Shown piece after piece: positions 1 through 12,632 of a stretch of 64,000 nucleotides of DNA; positions within the stretch are counted from its first letter, which is position 1; each line of letters opens with the position of its first letter. Source of the DNA: Staphylococcus pettenkoferi (GTDB lineage: Bacteria > Bacillota > Bacilli > Staphylococcales > Staphylococcaceae); assembly GCF_026659735.1 (NCBI RefSeq), contig NZ_JANSKK010000014.1:31069-95068 (forward strand). Reading direction: 5' to 3'. Made by a program: the position numbers and the translations under genes. Below the pieces are notes generated by a model that saw nothing but the letters and a program-made list of their open reading frames with translations, made no database searches and was not told the DNA's origin.

Positions 1-552
1 GAATTGGTATTTACCTGCTGCACCGCTTGATGGGTTTACTGCAGTTGGGTCACCGCCTGATTCACGTTGAACGATGCCTTCCATACCAGCTGGTGTACCA
101 GCGCTTGAACCTTTAGATGAAGTTGATTGTTGTTTTGGTTGAGCTTGTGTAGTTGATTCTTGTTTAGGTTGTTGAGTTTGTGCTGTTTGTGGAGCTTGTT
201 GTTGTTTTGGTTGTTGTTGAGTTGAAACTTGTTGAGTGTTTACGTTGCTAGTAGTTGCTGCTTCTTGAGTGTTGTCTTGTTGAGCAGCTTCACCGTATCC
301 GTTCCAGCTCCAGCTCCAAGTTGAACCATTTGATTCGAAGTGGTAATGAGCACCATTGTAGTCAAAGTCATAGTTATATGAACCCTCTTGTACAGGGCTT
401 TCGTTTAATTGTTGTGGATTGTTTTGAGCTAATTGAGCTAATTCAGCTTTGTTTACTCCTTGTTCAGCTGCGTCTGCTGAGTGATGACCACCCGCTACGC
501 CTGTTACTCCTAATCCTACTGCTACTGTTGAAGCAATTAATGTTTTTTTCAT
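1..552 (-). CDS. sceD: SceD-type lytic transglycosylase, 5' part only (3' end outside window)
   Basis: Secreted peptidoglycan-cleaving transglycosylase of the SceD/IsaA family. The first 184 codons are visible, starting at an ATG after AAGGAGGA-type SD sequence in the minus-strand leader. They give a signal peptide (MKKTLIAS..., ending near ADAAE), a conserved N-terminal block with YNYDFDYNGAHYHFESNG, and a Gln/Thr/Ser-rich linker with many PKQQ-like units. The start of the catalytic domain follows, with RESGG (family catalytic Glu) and SSGAAGKYQF at the window edge. The AGKYQF ending fits SceD better than IsaA. The gene reads off the left edge, so the C-terminus cannot be judged. Two WalR-type boxes lie upstream. 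Confidence 0.93.
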   Translation of the reverse strand, partial: MKKTLIASTVAVGLGVTGVAGGHHSADAAEQGVNKAELAQLAQNNPQQLNESPVQEGSYNYDFDYNGAHYHFESNGSTWSWSWNGYGEAAQQDNTQEAATTSNVNTQQVSTQQQPKQQQAPQTAQTQQPKQESTTQAQPKQQSTSSKGSSAGTPAGMEGIVQRESGGDPTAVNPSSGAAGKYQF

Positions 553-663
553 TATCAAAAATCCTCCTATAAGGTAATTAGTTTTATGATCAATTTGCAA
601 GTACTACTATAACATCCATATTTGCCTCGTAGGTTACAGTGAAATAAAAAAAACACGCACTTC

Positions 664-680
664 TTTACAACATAATTACA
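664..680 (-). promoter_or_regulatory. WalR-type box upstream of sceD (proximal)
   Basis: On the minus strand the sequence reads TGTAAT-N5-TGTAAA, an exact match to the WalR (YycF) direct repeat TGTWAH-N5-TGTWAH. It lies about 110 bases before the sceD start codon and upstream of a plausible -10 (TATAGT, 606-611) that has no good -35. That layout fits an activator-dependent promoter. sceD is a known WalKR target in S. aureus; that this copy is used is inference. Confidence 0.7.
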
Positions 681-762
681 TTAAATTCTTTTAAGATTAA
701 AGTTAATTTAACTTAAATTCCTTTCATGACAGTTCTCATTTCTATAAATTTACGTATTACTA

Positions 763-779
763 TGTAACATTCATGTAAT
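763..779 (+). promoter_or_regulatory. Second WalR-type box upstream of sceD (distal, opposite orientation)
   Basis: TGTAAC-ATTCA-TGTAAT is an exact match to TGTWAH-N5-TGTWAH on the plus strand, about 210 bases before the sceD start. The rest of the 399-base gap between sceD and ssb shows only AT-rich DNA and the hairpin at 864-904. Confidence 0.55.
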
Positions 780-863
780 TTGTCTGATATTTCAGCACTA
801 AAATGGCTCTATATTTATGTATATTTGCGGGTTGTCAAAGGGAAATGCAGCTAAATATTAAAC

Positions 864-904
864 GGCTACTCTCTATTAATGGACAAGGTCAATAGAAAGT
901 AGCC
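864..904 (-). terminator. Hairpin 3' of ssb, candidate terminator
   Basis: Arms GGCTACTCTCTATT (864-877) and AATAGAAAGTAGCC (891-904) pair with a single C/A mismatch around a 13-base loop. On the minus strand, where ssb is read, the downstream bases are T/A-rich but not a clean U-run, so this is a probable rather than certain terminator. Confidence 0.55.
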
Positions 905-951
905 ATATGAAAGTATAAATTTAGGAGAAATAGAAAGTTAGTTTGTGTTCG

Positions 952-1374
952 TTAAACAATTTCAATAATTTCGTCTGGATTGATAGTTAAGGGATCTGGA
1001 TTATCAAATGGATTATATGATTCTATAGTTGAAGTGTGAGTTTGGACTGTATGATCTGATTTGGGTGATGACATAAATTTAATATATTCGATATTGATTT
1101 CGGAAATGAAATGTGTCTGGCCTTCTTTATCGTATTTGCTTGAGTGTAATTGACCGGTAATGCCTACGAGAGAACCTTGCTTGAGATAGTGTTCAATATT
1201 CTCAGCTAGTTTCCCAAAGGCTTTACAGAATAAAAAGTCAACGATGGGTTGATTGTTCTTATCACGATAATTGCGCTCCACTGCAACAGTGAAAGTCGCC
1301 CTCTTCCTCCCTTCCTTATCATAAATTTGAGGATGTTTAGTAAGTCGCCCTACTACTGTAATATTGTTTAGCAT
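952..1374 (-). CDS. ssbB: Single-stranded DNA-binding protein, SsbB-like
   Basis: A 140-residue OB-fold protein starting MLNNITVVGRLTKHP, with the SSB features FTVAVERNYRD, DFLFCKAFGKLAENIEHYLKQGSLVGITGQL and a short C-terminal region after residue 105. It would bind single-stranded DNA in recombination or DNA uptake. The tail ends DEIIEIV instead of the acidic DDDLPF-type tip that docks partner proteins in the main replicative SSB. This, and its place next to ywpF and fabZ, fits the second SSB (B. subtilis SsbB/YwpH type) rather than the rpsF-linked essential copy. It has a GGAGGTGAC-type SD and faces away from ywpF. Confidence 0.88.
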   Translation of the reverse strand: MLNNITVVGRLTKHPQIYDKEGRKRATFTVAVERNYRDKNNQPIVDFLFCKAFGKLAENIEHYLKQGSLVGITGQLHSSKYDKEGQTHFISEINIEYIKFMSSPKSDHTVQTHTSTIESYNPFDNPDPLTINPDEIIEIV

Positions 1375-1566
1375 GTGTCACCTCCTTTGGTAAGCTTATC
1401 TTATGCTAAAGCTTAAGAGAGAGTCAAAGTGCAGTTTTAAAGATAATCTGGCAATTATCCCTAAAGTAATTGACGAAATTTGCGTGTTGCATTAATTTAT
1501 AAGTTATAATGTATCTATAATGAAAAAAATCGTAGTATTTAAAATTTTTTAAATGGATGTGAGACG

Positions 1567-2007
1567 ATGAAGACTTTCAAAGCTGTACGGTTTCAAATCG
1601 TATCTGAACAAGGCGGTTTAACTGAATTTGAACTCGAAGACGGCGTCATTATTAATAAAGAGAATAGAGGAACAGGTTGGTTGCTTGAAATCGTCATCTC
1701 TGATGCACATTATGAAGCGATGAAGCAATATCAAGATGAGGGTCGTCTTCTTGATATCCGTGTAGTTATTACACGTCCATCTAACGACCCTGCACTCTTT
1801 GATGCAACAATTCAACGTATAACGAAGCTAGACAAGACGATTTCCGTAGTCTTTGAATGTCATATCTATACGTTACGCCAAGTATACGCTGAAAGCTTAC
1901 TTGAGCAACTCGTAGACGAAGGTCTATCCGGGGAGGAATTGAAGAAGACCTTTAATCGTATGATGAAATCGAAACCGAAACTTAAGGATGAACGGGCGAA
2001 TAAGTAA
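1567..2007 (+). CDS. ywpF: YwpF-like family protein
   Basis: A 146-residue protein beginning MKTFKAVRFQIVSEQGGLTEFELEDGVIINKENRGTGW (quoted in part), as in the YwpF-like family. No signal peptide or membrane segment is visible, and the C-terminus is lysine-rich. The function is not established. It is transcribed divergently from ssbB, as in other staphylococci. A -10 TATAAT lies at 1505-1510 with a weak TTGCGT 19 bases upstream. The bidirectional hairpin at 2053-2095 ends the transcript. Confidence 0.8.
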   Translation: MKTFKAVRFQIVSEQGGLTEFELEDGVIINKENRGTGWLLEIVISDAHYEAMKQYQDEGRLLDIRVVITRPSNDPALFDATIQRITKLDKTISVVFECHIYTLRQVYAESLLEQLVDEGLSGEELKKTFNRMMKSKPKLKDERANK

Positions 2008-2052
2008 CCGCACAATGATCCTTCCCTTAAATAGCCGTTATCTCTATACATT

Positions 2053-2095
2053 GAAAAAGCTCGTAGATGCATTCAACACATCTACGAGCTTTTTC
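2053..2095. terminator. Bidirectional terminator between ywpF and fabZ
   Basis: A perfect 17-bp inverted repeat (2053-2069 with 2079-2095) with a 9-base loop. The arms start GAAAAAGCTC and end GAGCTTTTTC, so both strands have an A-run before and a U-run after the stem. It can stop ywpF (+) and fabZ (-). Confidence 0.92.
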
Positions 2096-2104
2096 CTATT
2101 TCTT

Positions 2105-2548
2105 CTATTGTTGTGGATCTTGCAATGCAAATGTGAGTTCACAACTACATGCAAGCTCGCCATCTACTGTTGCTTTAGCTGAGCCTTTACCGATTGGCCC
2201 TTTCATTTTAGTAATTTCCACTTCAAGTCTTAAAGTATCGCCAGGCGTAACTTGACGCTTAAAGCGACATTTGTCAATTCCAGCGAATAAAGCGAGTTTA
2301 CCTTTATTTGCTTCGTTATTTAAAAGTGCGACTGCACCCGTTTGAGCTAATGCCTCTGTAATTAAGACGCCAGGCATAACCGCATATTCAGGGAAATGAC
2401 CTTGGAAGAAAGGCTCATTACCTGAAACTTGTTTAATGCTCACACAGCGTTGACCTGCTTCGTACTCAACTACACGATCGATGAGTAGAAACGGTTGTCT
2501 ATGTGGGATAATGTCTTTAATTTGGTTGTAATCGAATATTGTTTCCAT
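2105..2548 (-). CDS. fabZ: 3-hydroxyacyl-ACP dehydratase FabZ
   Basis: The 147-residue hot-dog fold dehydratase of type II fatty acid synthesis removes water from 3-hydroxyacyl-ACP to give trans-2-enoyl-ACP in the cytoplasm. The family active-site stretch is intact: [18 protein letters not shown] with catalytic His51 and Glu65, preceded by [14 protein letters not shown] near residue 14. Length is normal. The SD GGAGG sits 7-8 bases before the ATG. It follows murA on the same strand with a short gap, a staphylococcal arrangement that links membrane lipid and wall precursor synthesis. Confidence 0.96.
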   Translation of the reverse strand: METIFDYNQIKDIIPHRQPFLLIDRVVEYEAGQRCVSIKQVSGNEPFFQGHFPEYAVMPGVLITEALAQTGAVALLNNEANKGKLALFAGIDKCRFKRQVTPGDTLRLEVEITKMKGPIGKGSAKATVDGELACSCELTFALQDPQQ

Positions 2549-2596
2549 AAATCTGCCTCCAATTTTAACTCAATCCATTTTACCTAGAACTGTCAT

Positions 2597-3862
2597 TTAA
2601 TCATTCACACGTTGAATATCCGCGCCTAATGATTTCAACTTACCATGTAAATCGACATAGCCACGGTCAAGATGTTTCAACTCAGTCACTTGCGTTGTTC
2701 CATCCGCAACGAGACCTGCGAGAATCAGTGCTGCTGCAGCTCTTAAATCTGTCGCTTTTACCGTCGCACCTTGTAAATGACTCTTGCCTTCAAGCTTAGC
2801 ACTACGCCCTTCTACAGAGATATTAGCGTTCATACGCTTGAATTCACCTACGTGCATGAAACGGTTCTCAAAGACAGTTTCTGTAATTACTTTATGACCT
2901 TCTGCAGTTAAAAGCAAGGCCATCATTTGCGATTGCATATCTGTAGGGAATCCTGGATGTGGAAGTGTCTTGATATCCACTGGCTTAAGTTCGCCTTCAG
3001 CAGATACACGAATCGCATCATCTTGATAATCAAGATTCACGCCCATTTCTTCAAGCTTGTAAACAAGACTCGTCATATGTTCTTTAATCGCACCTTTGAC
3101 GAGAATATCACCACGTGTAATCGCACCAGCAATGAGTAACGTACCTGCTTCGATACGGTCTGGGATAATCGCGTGTTCTACGCCATGTAACGCTTCAACA
3201 CCATTAATTGTAATGGTATCCGTACCGGCGCCGACAACATTGCCGCCCATTTCGTTGATGTAATTCGCTAAATCCACAATTTCAGGTTCGCGTGCTACGT
3301 TCTCAATCACAGTCTTACCTTGTGCTAATGACGCAGCCATCACGATGTTCTGAGTTGCACCAACACTAGGGAAGTCTAAGTGAATTGTCGTACCTTTCAA
3401 GCCATCTTTGGCATTCGCGTAGATAAATCCACCATCCATGTGAATGTCGGCACCGAGTTCTTCAAATCCTTTGATATGTTGTTCAATTGGGCGAGAACCA
3501 ATCGCACAGCCTCCCGGAAGTGCTACTTTCGCATGTCCAAGGCGTGCCAATAATGGTCCCATCACGAGTATGCTTGCACGCATTTTACTTACATATTCGT
3601 AGGGTGCTTCTTCGTTAAGTGTCTTCGTCGCATCCACTGTGACGCTTTCGCTGTCCTTGTCATAAGTAACTTCAGCGTTCAACGTTGAAATTACGTTGTT
3701 AATTGTTTCAACATCGCTGAGCGCGGGTACATTTCGCAAGATACTTTGTCCTTTACTAGCGAGAAGCGAAGCCGTTAACACAGGTAATACTGCGTTCTTT
3801 GCGCCAGAAACTTGCACCTCTCCTCTCAACGTGTTGCCACCATTAATTACTATCTTATCCAT
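2597..3862 (-). CDS. murA: UDP-N-acetylglucosamine 1-carboxyvinyltransferase MurA
   Basis: The first committed step of peptidoglycan synthesis transfers enolpyruvate from PEP to UDP-GlcNAc. The 421-residue protein has the two-lobed EPT fold and the reactive cysteine (Cys119) in [12 protein letters not shown], which fosfomycin targets in this family. An in-frame extension of 25 codons exists upstream, but the start [10 protein letters not shown] is preceded by GTGGAGGATTTAAG (a strong SD) and gives the usual MurA length, so I place the start at 3862. The second copy, murZ, is at 25381-26640; Gram-positive low-GC bacteria normally carry both. Confidence 0.95.
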   Translation of the reverse strand: MDKIVINGGNTLRGEVQVSGAKNAVLPVLTASLLASKGQSILRNVPALSDVETINNVISTLNAEVTYDKDSESVTVDATKTLNEEAPYEYVSKMRASILVMGPLLARLGHAKVALPGGCAIGSRPIEQHIKGFEELGADIHMDGGFIYANAKDGLKGTTIHLDFPSVGATQNIVMAASLAQGKTVIENVAREPEIVDLANYINEMGGNVVGAGTDTITINGVEALHGVEHAIIPDRIEAGTLLIAGAITRGDILVKGAIKEHMTSLVYKLEEMGVNLDYQDDAIRVSAEGELKPVDIKTLPHPGFPTDMQSQMMALLLTAEGHKVITETVFENRFMHVGEFKRMNANISVEGRSAKLEGKSHLQGATVKATDLRAAAALILAGLVADGTTQVTELKHLDRGYVDLHGKLKSLGADIQRVND

Positions 3863-3980
3863 CTTAAATCCTCCACTTAATTCCGATTCCACTGGGATAG
3901 TTGAAGTCATCGTTACGATGCTTCCTCTCCCCCTCATTTCTATCCGATAAAGATTTATTTGATTTACTTTCTTTAACTGA

Positions 3981-4048
3981 GATGACGTCAGCTGAACTCT
4001 GTATTTCGTTAAGTTCAGAAATCGTTCACAAGGGTTAACGACGTCATC
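3981..4048. other. Nested inverted repeat in the gap between murA and the DUF1146 gene
   Basis: The outer arms GATGACGTC (3981-3989) and GACGTCATC (4040-4048) pair perfectly. Inside them TGAACT (3993-3998) and AGTTCA (4012-4017) also pair. The element lies in the 328-base non-coding stretch upstream of murA and could be a structured murA leader or a terminator of the DUF1146 gene. There is no U-run right after the stem. Nothing else stands out in 3863-4190. Confidence 0.45.
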
Positions 4049-4190
4049 GCGTCATTGTATTGCATACCCTTTCTCAATGATTTATAACGTTGATGCCCTA
4101 GCCTTTCATTTTTAAGGTGGAATGTTCTCCTTATAGTAAAATTAAGAAACAGTTACAGTACAACAATAAAGTTGTTAACGTCTCATAGCA

Positions 4191-4424
4191 TCAATTCAAT
4201 AAATATTTAATTTGCGTTGAATATTGAAGTAAGTCGACGATAAAATTACTTACTGCAGTACCCAATAATATCGCGAGAAATATCATGACGACCTGTACTT
4301 GGAGTGGATAGCCTTTTTTAAAAATCTGATCCAACCGCAATGAATGAATCGCCCAATAAGCTACACAAATACAGACTACATGCAGTAGAATATGTATTAT
4401 CGCGAATTGACTCAAAAAATTCAT
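4191..4424 (-). CDS. ywzB: DUF1146 family membrane protein (YwzB-like)
   Basis: A 77-residue protein with two hydrophobic segments, about residues 5-25 and 45-65, separated by a basic stretch LRLDQIFKKGYP. This is the DUF1146/YwzB pattern. The family sits beside atpC and murA across Bacillales, but its role is unknown. Here it is separated from atpC by the CMD and DUF488 genes. An SD AAGGAGCTTG precedes the ATG. Confidence 0.85.
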   Translation of the reverse strand: MNFLSQFAIIHILLHVVCICVAYWAIHSLRLDQIFKKGYPLQVQVVMIFLAILLGTAVSNFIVDLLQYSTQIKYLLN

Positions 4425-4560
4425 TTTTCAAGCTCCTTACTCTATTCGTTATCTATAATTGTACATGAAAGTGCGTTGAAATGATACTTTCTAAGTTGAT
4501 GGTCAGTAACCATTTATGAAAACCTTACAGAGCTACTTATAACGATACTTACATAAAGAA

Positions 4561-4590
4561 ACTACCGAACAGATAAGTTTGCTCGGTAGT
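4561..4590 (-). terminator. Terminator 3' of the CMD-family gene
   Basis: Perfect 8-bp arms ACTACCGA (4561-4568) and TCGGTAGT (4583-4590). On the minus strand TTTCTTTATG follows, so it probably ends the gene at 4612-5046. Confidence 0.65.
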
Positions 4591-4611
4591 AAAGAGATTC
4601 ATTTCCAAATT

Positions 4612-5046
4612 TTACGCTTTATTGCCCATCGAAATAGAGATTCTGTTCCAAGTGTTGATTTGACCGATAATAAAGATTAAATCTGTATACTCTTCTTCGC
4701 TGTAATATGCTCTTACTTTGTCATAAAGAGTGTCAGGCACTTTGCGCTCAGAAATTAAGGTTACAGATTCAGCTAGTTCTAACGCAGCTTTTTCCTTATC
4801 ATTATAAATATCTGTATCATCCCAAGCGTTGAGTAGATAAATGCGTTTTTCATCTATACCTATTTTACGCGTATCATCAGTATGCATATTCAAGCAGAAC
4901 GCACAGCCGTTAATTTGTGACACCCTAATTTTAATTAATTCTTGTAATTCTTTATCGATAGTGTTGTTTGCTAGTAATTTTTCCATTTCAAACATGACTT
5001 TTATGTTATCAGGTCTCACTTTTTCGTAATTGATTCTGTTAGACAT
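4612..5046 (-). CDS. Carboxymuconolactone decarboxylase (CMD)/AhpD-like family protein
   Basis: A 144-residue all-helical protein with the AhpD-type redox motif CAFCLNMH (Cys48, Cys51, His55) in helix QINGCAFC. Family members of this form act as alkylhydroperoxidase-like disulfide reductases. The substrate here is unknown. The SD AAGGAG lies before the ATG. It is the first of two genes (with DUF488, divergent) inserted between the DUF1146 gene and atpC compared with the S. aureus order, so it may be a later arrival, although base use is not visibly different. Confidence 0.85.
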   Translation of the reverse strand: MSNRINYEKVRPDNIKVMFEMEKLLANNTIDKELQELIKIRVSQINGCAFCLNMHTDDTRKIGIDEKRIYLLNAWDDTDIYNDKEKAALELAESVTLISERKVPDTLYDKVRAYYSEEEYTDLIFIIGQINTWNRISISMGNKA

Positions 5047-5230
5047 TATAAAGACTCCTTTAATTCTATTTTTCTCTACTTAAATTATTAATCTGAATAT
5101 GTATTTTCACAATACTTTTGCTTATAAAGATAATTTAATTATAGCCATTTTACAATTAGGGATTGCAGTCGTTAGCTTAAGAGCGTTTAAACCTGGCGTT
5201 TCAGGTAATAATGATTGTGAGGTGATAAAT

Positions 5231-5590
5231 ATGGCAGTTAAAATTGCACGTATCTATGATGCTAAAGAGGAGAAAGGCGTACGTGTGCTCACAGATCGCG
5301 TCTGGCCTCGAGGTGTATCGAAAGAAGATGCTAATTTAGATCATTGGCTTAAAGAAGTGGCACCAACGAGTGATTTGAGAAAATGGTTTAACCACGATCC
5401 ACAATTATTTGGTGCTTTTAAAGAAAAATATGAGAAAGAGCTCAGAGAAAACGATGATCAGAAAGAAGCATTTGAAGAATTGAAACAAATTGTTAAAGAA
5501 AGTAAACAAGACGTCTTACTTCTCTTCGCTGCGAAAGACACTGAACATAACCAAGCCGTAATCCTAAAAGATTTACTAGAAAATCAATAA
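5231..5590 (+). CDS. DUF488 family protein
   Basis: A 119-residue cytoplasmic protein from MAVKIARIYDA. It has the DUF488 hallmarks RVLTDRVWPRG, LDHWLKEVAPTSDLRKWFNHDP and DVLLLFAAKDTEHNQA. An upstream in-frame ATG (5099) would add 44 residues, but GTGAGGTGATAA (an SD) sits just before 5231, and the extension has no family counterpart. The biochemical role is unknown. It is transcribed toward atpC and ends at a shared terminator. Confidence 0.88.
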   Translation: MAVKIARIYDAKEEKGVRVLTDRVWPRGVSKEDANLDHWLKEVAPTSDLRKWFNHDPQLFGAFKEKYEKELRENDDQKEAFEELKQIVKESKQDVLLLFAAKDTEHNQAVILKDLLENQ

Positions 5591-5630
5591 TCCTTACGTA
5601 TTGGTTCACAACTCAATAACAAGAAACCAA

Positions 5631-5663
5631 AAAAAGAAGTTCCCATAACAGGAACTTCTTTTT
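5631..5663. terminator. Bidirectional terminator between the DUF488 gene and atpC
   Basis: Perfect 13-bp arms AAAAAGAAGTTCC (5631-5643) and GGAACTTCTTTTT (5651-5663) with a 7-base loop. The A-run and U-run on both sides let it end DUF488 (+) and the atp operon (-). Confidence 0.95.
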
Positions 5664-5668
5664 CTATA

Positions 5669-6073
5669 TTATTGCATGTTAGCGACACGAATTCTATTGT
5701 TCGCACGTTTCAAAGCACGTTTCGCTCTATAGATGTCGCTGTTATCATCTTCACTACTCAAATGAGATTCTGCTCTAGATTTTGCTAATTCAGCTCTAGC
5801 TACATCTATTTCAGTAGCAGGCTCTGCAGTTTGAACGATTATAGACAATTTGTGTTGTCTAATTTCAACAAAGCCTTCACTTACTGCAATGTATTCTGAA
5901 CCATTCGCAAAGTTTACTTTGACGTGGCCAATATTAAGTGCTGCAACTGTAGGTATATGTCCATGCATAACACCCATTTCACCAGCTGTTGTCTTTAAGA
6001 CAGCAAGTTCAACATCTTCGCGTTCATAAACAGAACCATTAGGAGTGACTATGTTTAGGCTTAATGCTTTCAT
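5669..6073 (-). CDS. atpC: F1 ATP synthase epsilon subunit
   Basis: The 134-residue central-stalk epsilon subunit couples rotation and inhibits ATP hydrolysis. It has an N-terminal beta-sandwich (SLNIVTPNGSVYERED, GEMGVMHGHIPTVAAL) and a C-terminal two-helix hairpin ending RALKRANNRIRVANMQ. Two adjacent ATG codons are possible. The second (6073) is 8 bases from AGGAGG and gives the common 134-residue length; the first (6076) adds one Met. It is the last gene of the atp operon. Confidence 0.96.
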   Translation of the reverse strand: MKALSLNIVTPNGSVYEREDVELAVLKTTAGEMGVMHGHIPTVAALNIGHVKVNFANGSEYIAVSEGFVEIRQHKLSIIVQTAEPATEIDVARAELAKSRAESHLSSEDDNSDIYRAKRALKRANNRIRVANMQ

Positions 6074-6093
6074 CATCCATACCTCCTAATATA

Positions 6094-7509
<1,416 letters not shown>

Positions 7510-7527
7510 TTATTCCTCCTTTAATTA

Positions 7528-8409
<882 letters not shown>

Positions 8410-8425
8410 TCATTCACAAAGTTAA

Positions 8426-9934
<1,509 letters not shown>

Positions 9935-9957
9935 CTATGTCACTCCTTCTTCGTTTA

Positions 9958-10497
9958 TTAATTCACTCTAGTAAATTGCTTTTCTAGCTTTCTTAGATCA
10001 TTCTGTACACTTGCATCCATCACTTTAGTATTTACTTTCGCTCTAATACCACCGATAAGAGAAGGATTAACATGATTAGTCACAATGAGATGATCTAAAT
10101 TAGTTTGTTTTTTAATCACTTCAGAAAGACGTTCTATCTCTTCTTCTGATAGCTGATATACAGACTCGATCTCTGCGAAGTCTTGGTTGTGATGCTCATT
10201 GTAAAGTGCTTGGAACACTTTGAATACGTCTGCTACATAGCTAAGATGACGATTGTCAGCTAGTATGTAGAGCATATTCTCAATATAGTCGTTCACATCT
10301 TTGAATACATTTGTGACGAATCTACGTCTTTGATGCACATCTTTAGCAGGATCTTCGTCTAAATCTCTCAAAGCGTCGACATAAGATTCGACAGCTTGAT
10401 CAATCGTAGCGAATTCTTCATAAATTGCTTCAAGCATATCTTTATCAAGGGCGACATCATAAAGGGCTTTGGCATATTTCTTTGCTACTTGTGCCAT
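9958..10497 (-). CDS. atpH: F1 ATP synthase delta subunit
   Basis: The 179-residue delta (OSCP-type) subunit fixes the peripheral stalk to the top of F1. It starts [18 protein letters not shown], the family N-terminus, and has the C-terminal GGIRAKVNTKVMDASVQNDL (in part) region. Its first base overlaps the last base of atpF, so the two are translationally coupled. Confidence 0.96.
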   Translation of the reverse strand: MAQVAKKYAKALYDVALDKDMLEAIYEEFATIDQAVESYVDALRDLDEDPAKDVHQRRRFVTNVFKDVNDYIENMLYILADNRHLSYVADVFKVFQALYNEHHNQDFAEIESVYQLSEEEIERLSEVIKKQTNLDHLIVTNHVNPSLIGGIRAKVNTKVMDASVQNDLRKLEKQFTRVN

Positions 10498-11018
10498 TAT
10501 TTATCCCCTGCCTCTTTGATATACTTTTCAACTAAAGCTTTCTGATCTTGTTCAGAAATTTCTTTTTGAAGAACTTTAGACGCAATCAGAACTGAAAGCT
10601 CTGATACTTGATTATTAATATCTGCTAAAGCACGCTCTTTTTCACTATTGATTTCATTTTGTGCTGTTTCAATCATACCGTTTGCACGCACGTTCGCTTC
10701 ATGAATAATTTCTTCATGTTGTTGACGTGCTTGGACTTTAGCGTCCTCAATAATACGATGTACTTCTTCTTGAGTTTCTTTAAGCGTTTGTTGGTTTCTT
10801 TCTTCTAACTCTTGTGCGCGAGCTTTTGCTTGTTCTGCATCGTCGATATCTTTGTTGATATCACGTTCACGTTGATCCATTACATCTTTTAATGGTCCCC
10901 AAGCAAATTTCTTCAGTAAGGCAAGTAAGATTGCGAACGTAATTAACGTTACAATAATAGTACCCCACTGAGGGACGTGCGCCGCACCGAGTACGAAACT
11001 GTTTGTAGTCGCAGTCAC
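10497..11018 (-). CDS. atpF: Fo ATP synthase subunit b
   Basis: The 173-residue peripheral stalk subunit has one membrane helix (about residues 18-37, [18 protein letters not shown]) and then a long charged coiled coil ([20 protein letters not shown] and on) that forms the stator dimer. Length and ending (KYIKEAGDK) match staphylococcal AtpF closely. Confidence 0.97.
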   Translation of the reverse strand: MTATTNSFVLGAAHVPQWGTIIVTLITFAILLALLKKFAWGPLKDVMDQRERDINKDIDDAEQAKARAQELEERNQQTLKETQEEVHRIIEDAKVQARQQHEEIIHEANVRANGMIETAQNEINSEKERALADINNQVSELSVLIASKVLQKEISEQDQKALVEKYIKEAGDK

Positions 11019-11113
11019 TTCCTCAGTACACTCCTTTCATTCATAATAGCGTAATGCTTGTAAACAAAAATGAATGGCGAAAGTCGGCTGACTTCGCCTT
11101 TAATTGACTGTAA

Positions 11114-11344
<231 letters not shown>

Positions 11345-11369
11345 TTATAAATAAGTAATAAGTTAAATA

Positions 11370-12472
<1,103 letters not shown>

Positions 12473-12534
12473 TTTATGAGCCTCATTTCTCTCGAAAAGT
12501 CCGCATTGAAAACCGTTCCACTCACATAGTTTTA

Positions 12535-12563
12535 ATAATAATATAGGGGGAAATATGTGTCAA
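12535..12563 (-). promoter_or_regulatory. Sigma-A promoter of the atp operon
   Basis: On the minus strand a perfect -35 TTGACA (12563-12558) is followed, 17 bases on, by -10 TATTAT (12540-12535), about 60 bases before atpI. No terminator is seen between mnaA and this promoter. Confidence 0.8.
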
Positions 12564-12632
12564 TTCCATTAGAATTTTTCTCTTAAAAACACCTAAAAAA
12601 TTCATGATTTTGTCACATTTCCCGCCATATTA

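Noticed and set aside
255..572. Leu-rich 105-residue plus-strand ORF
   Set aside because: It is the antisense of the Gln/Thr-rich sceD linker and has no SD of its own.
1375..1566. Possible ComK box (AAAA-N5-TTTT) between ssbB and ywpF
   Set aside because: The A-runs and T-runs do not have the right spacing; nothing beyond ordinary AT-richness.
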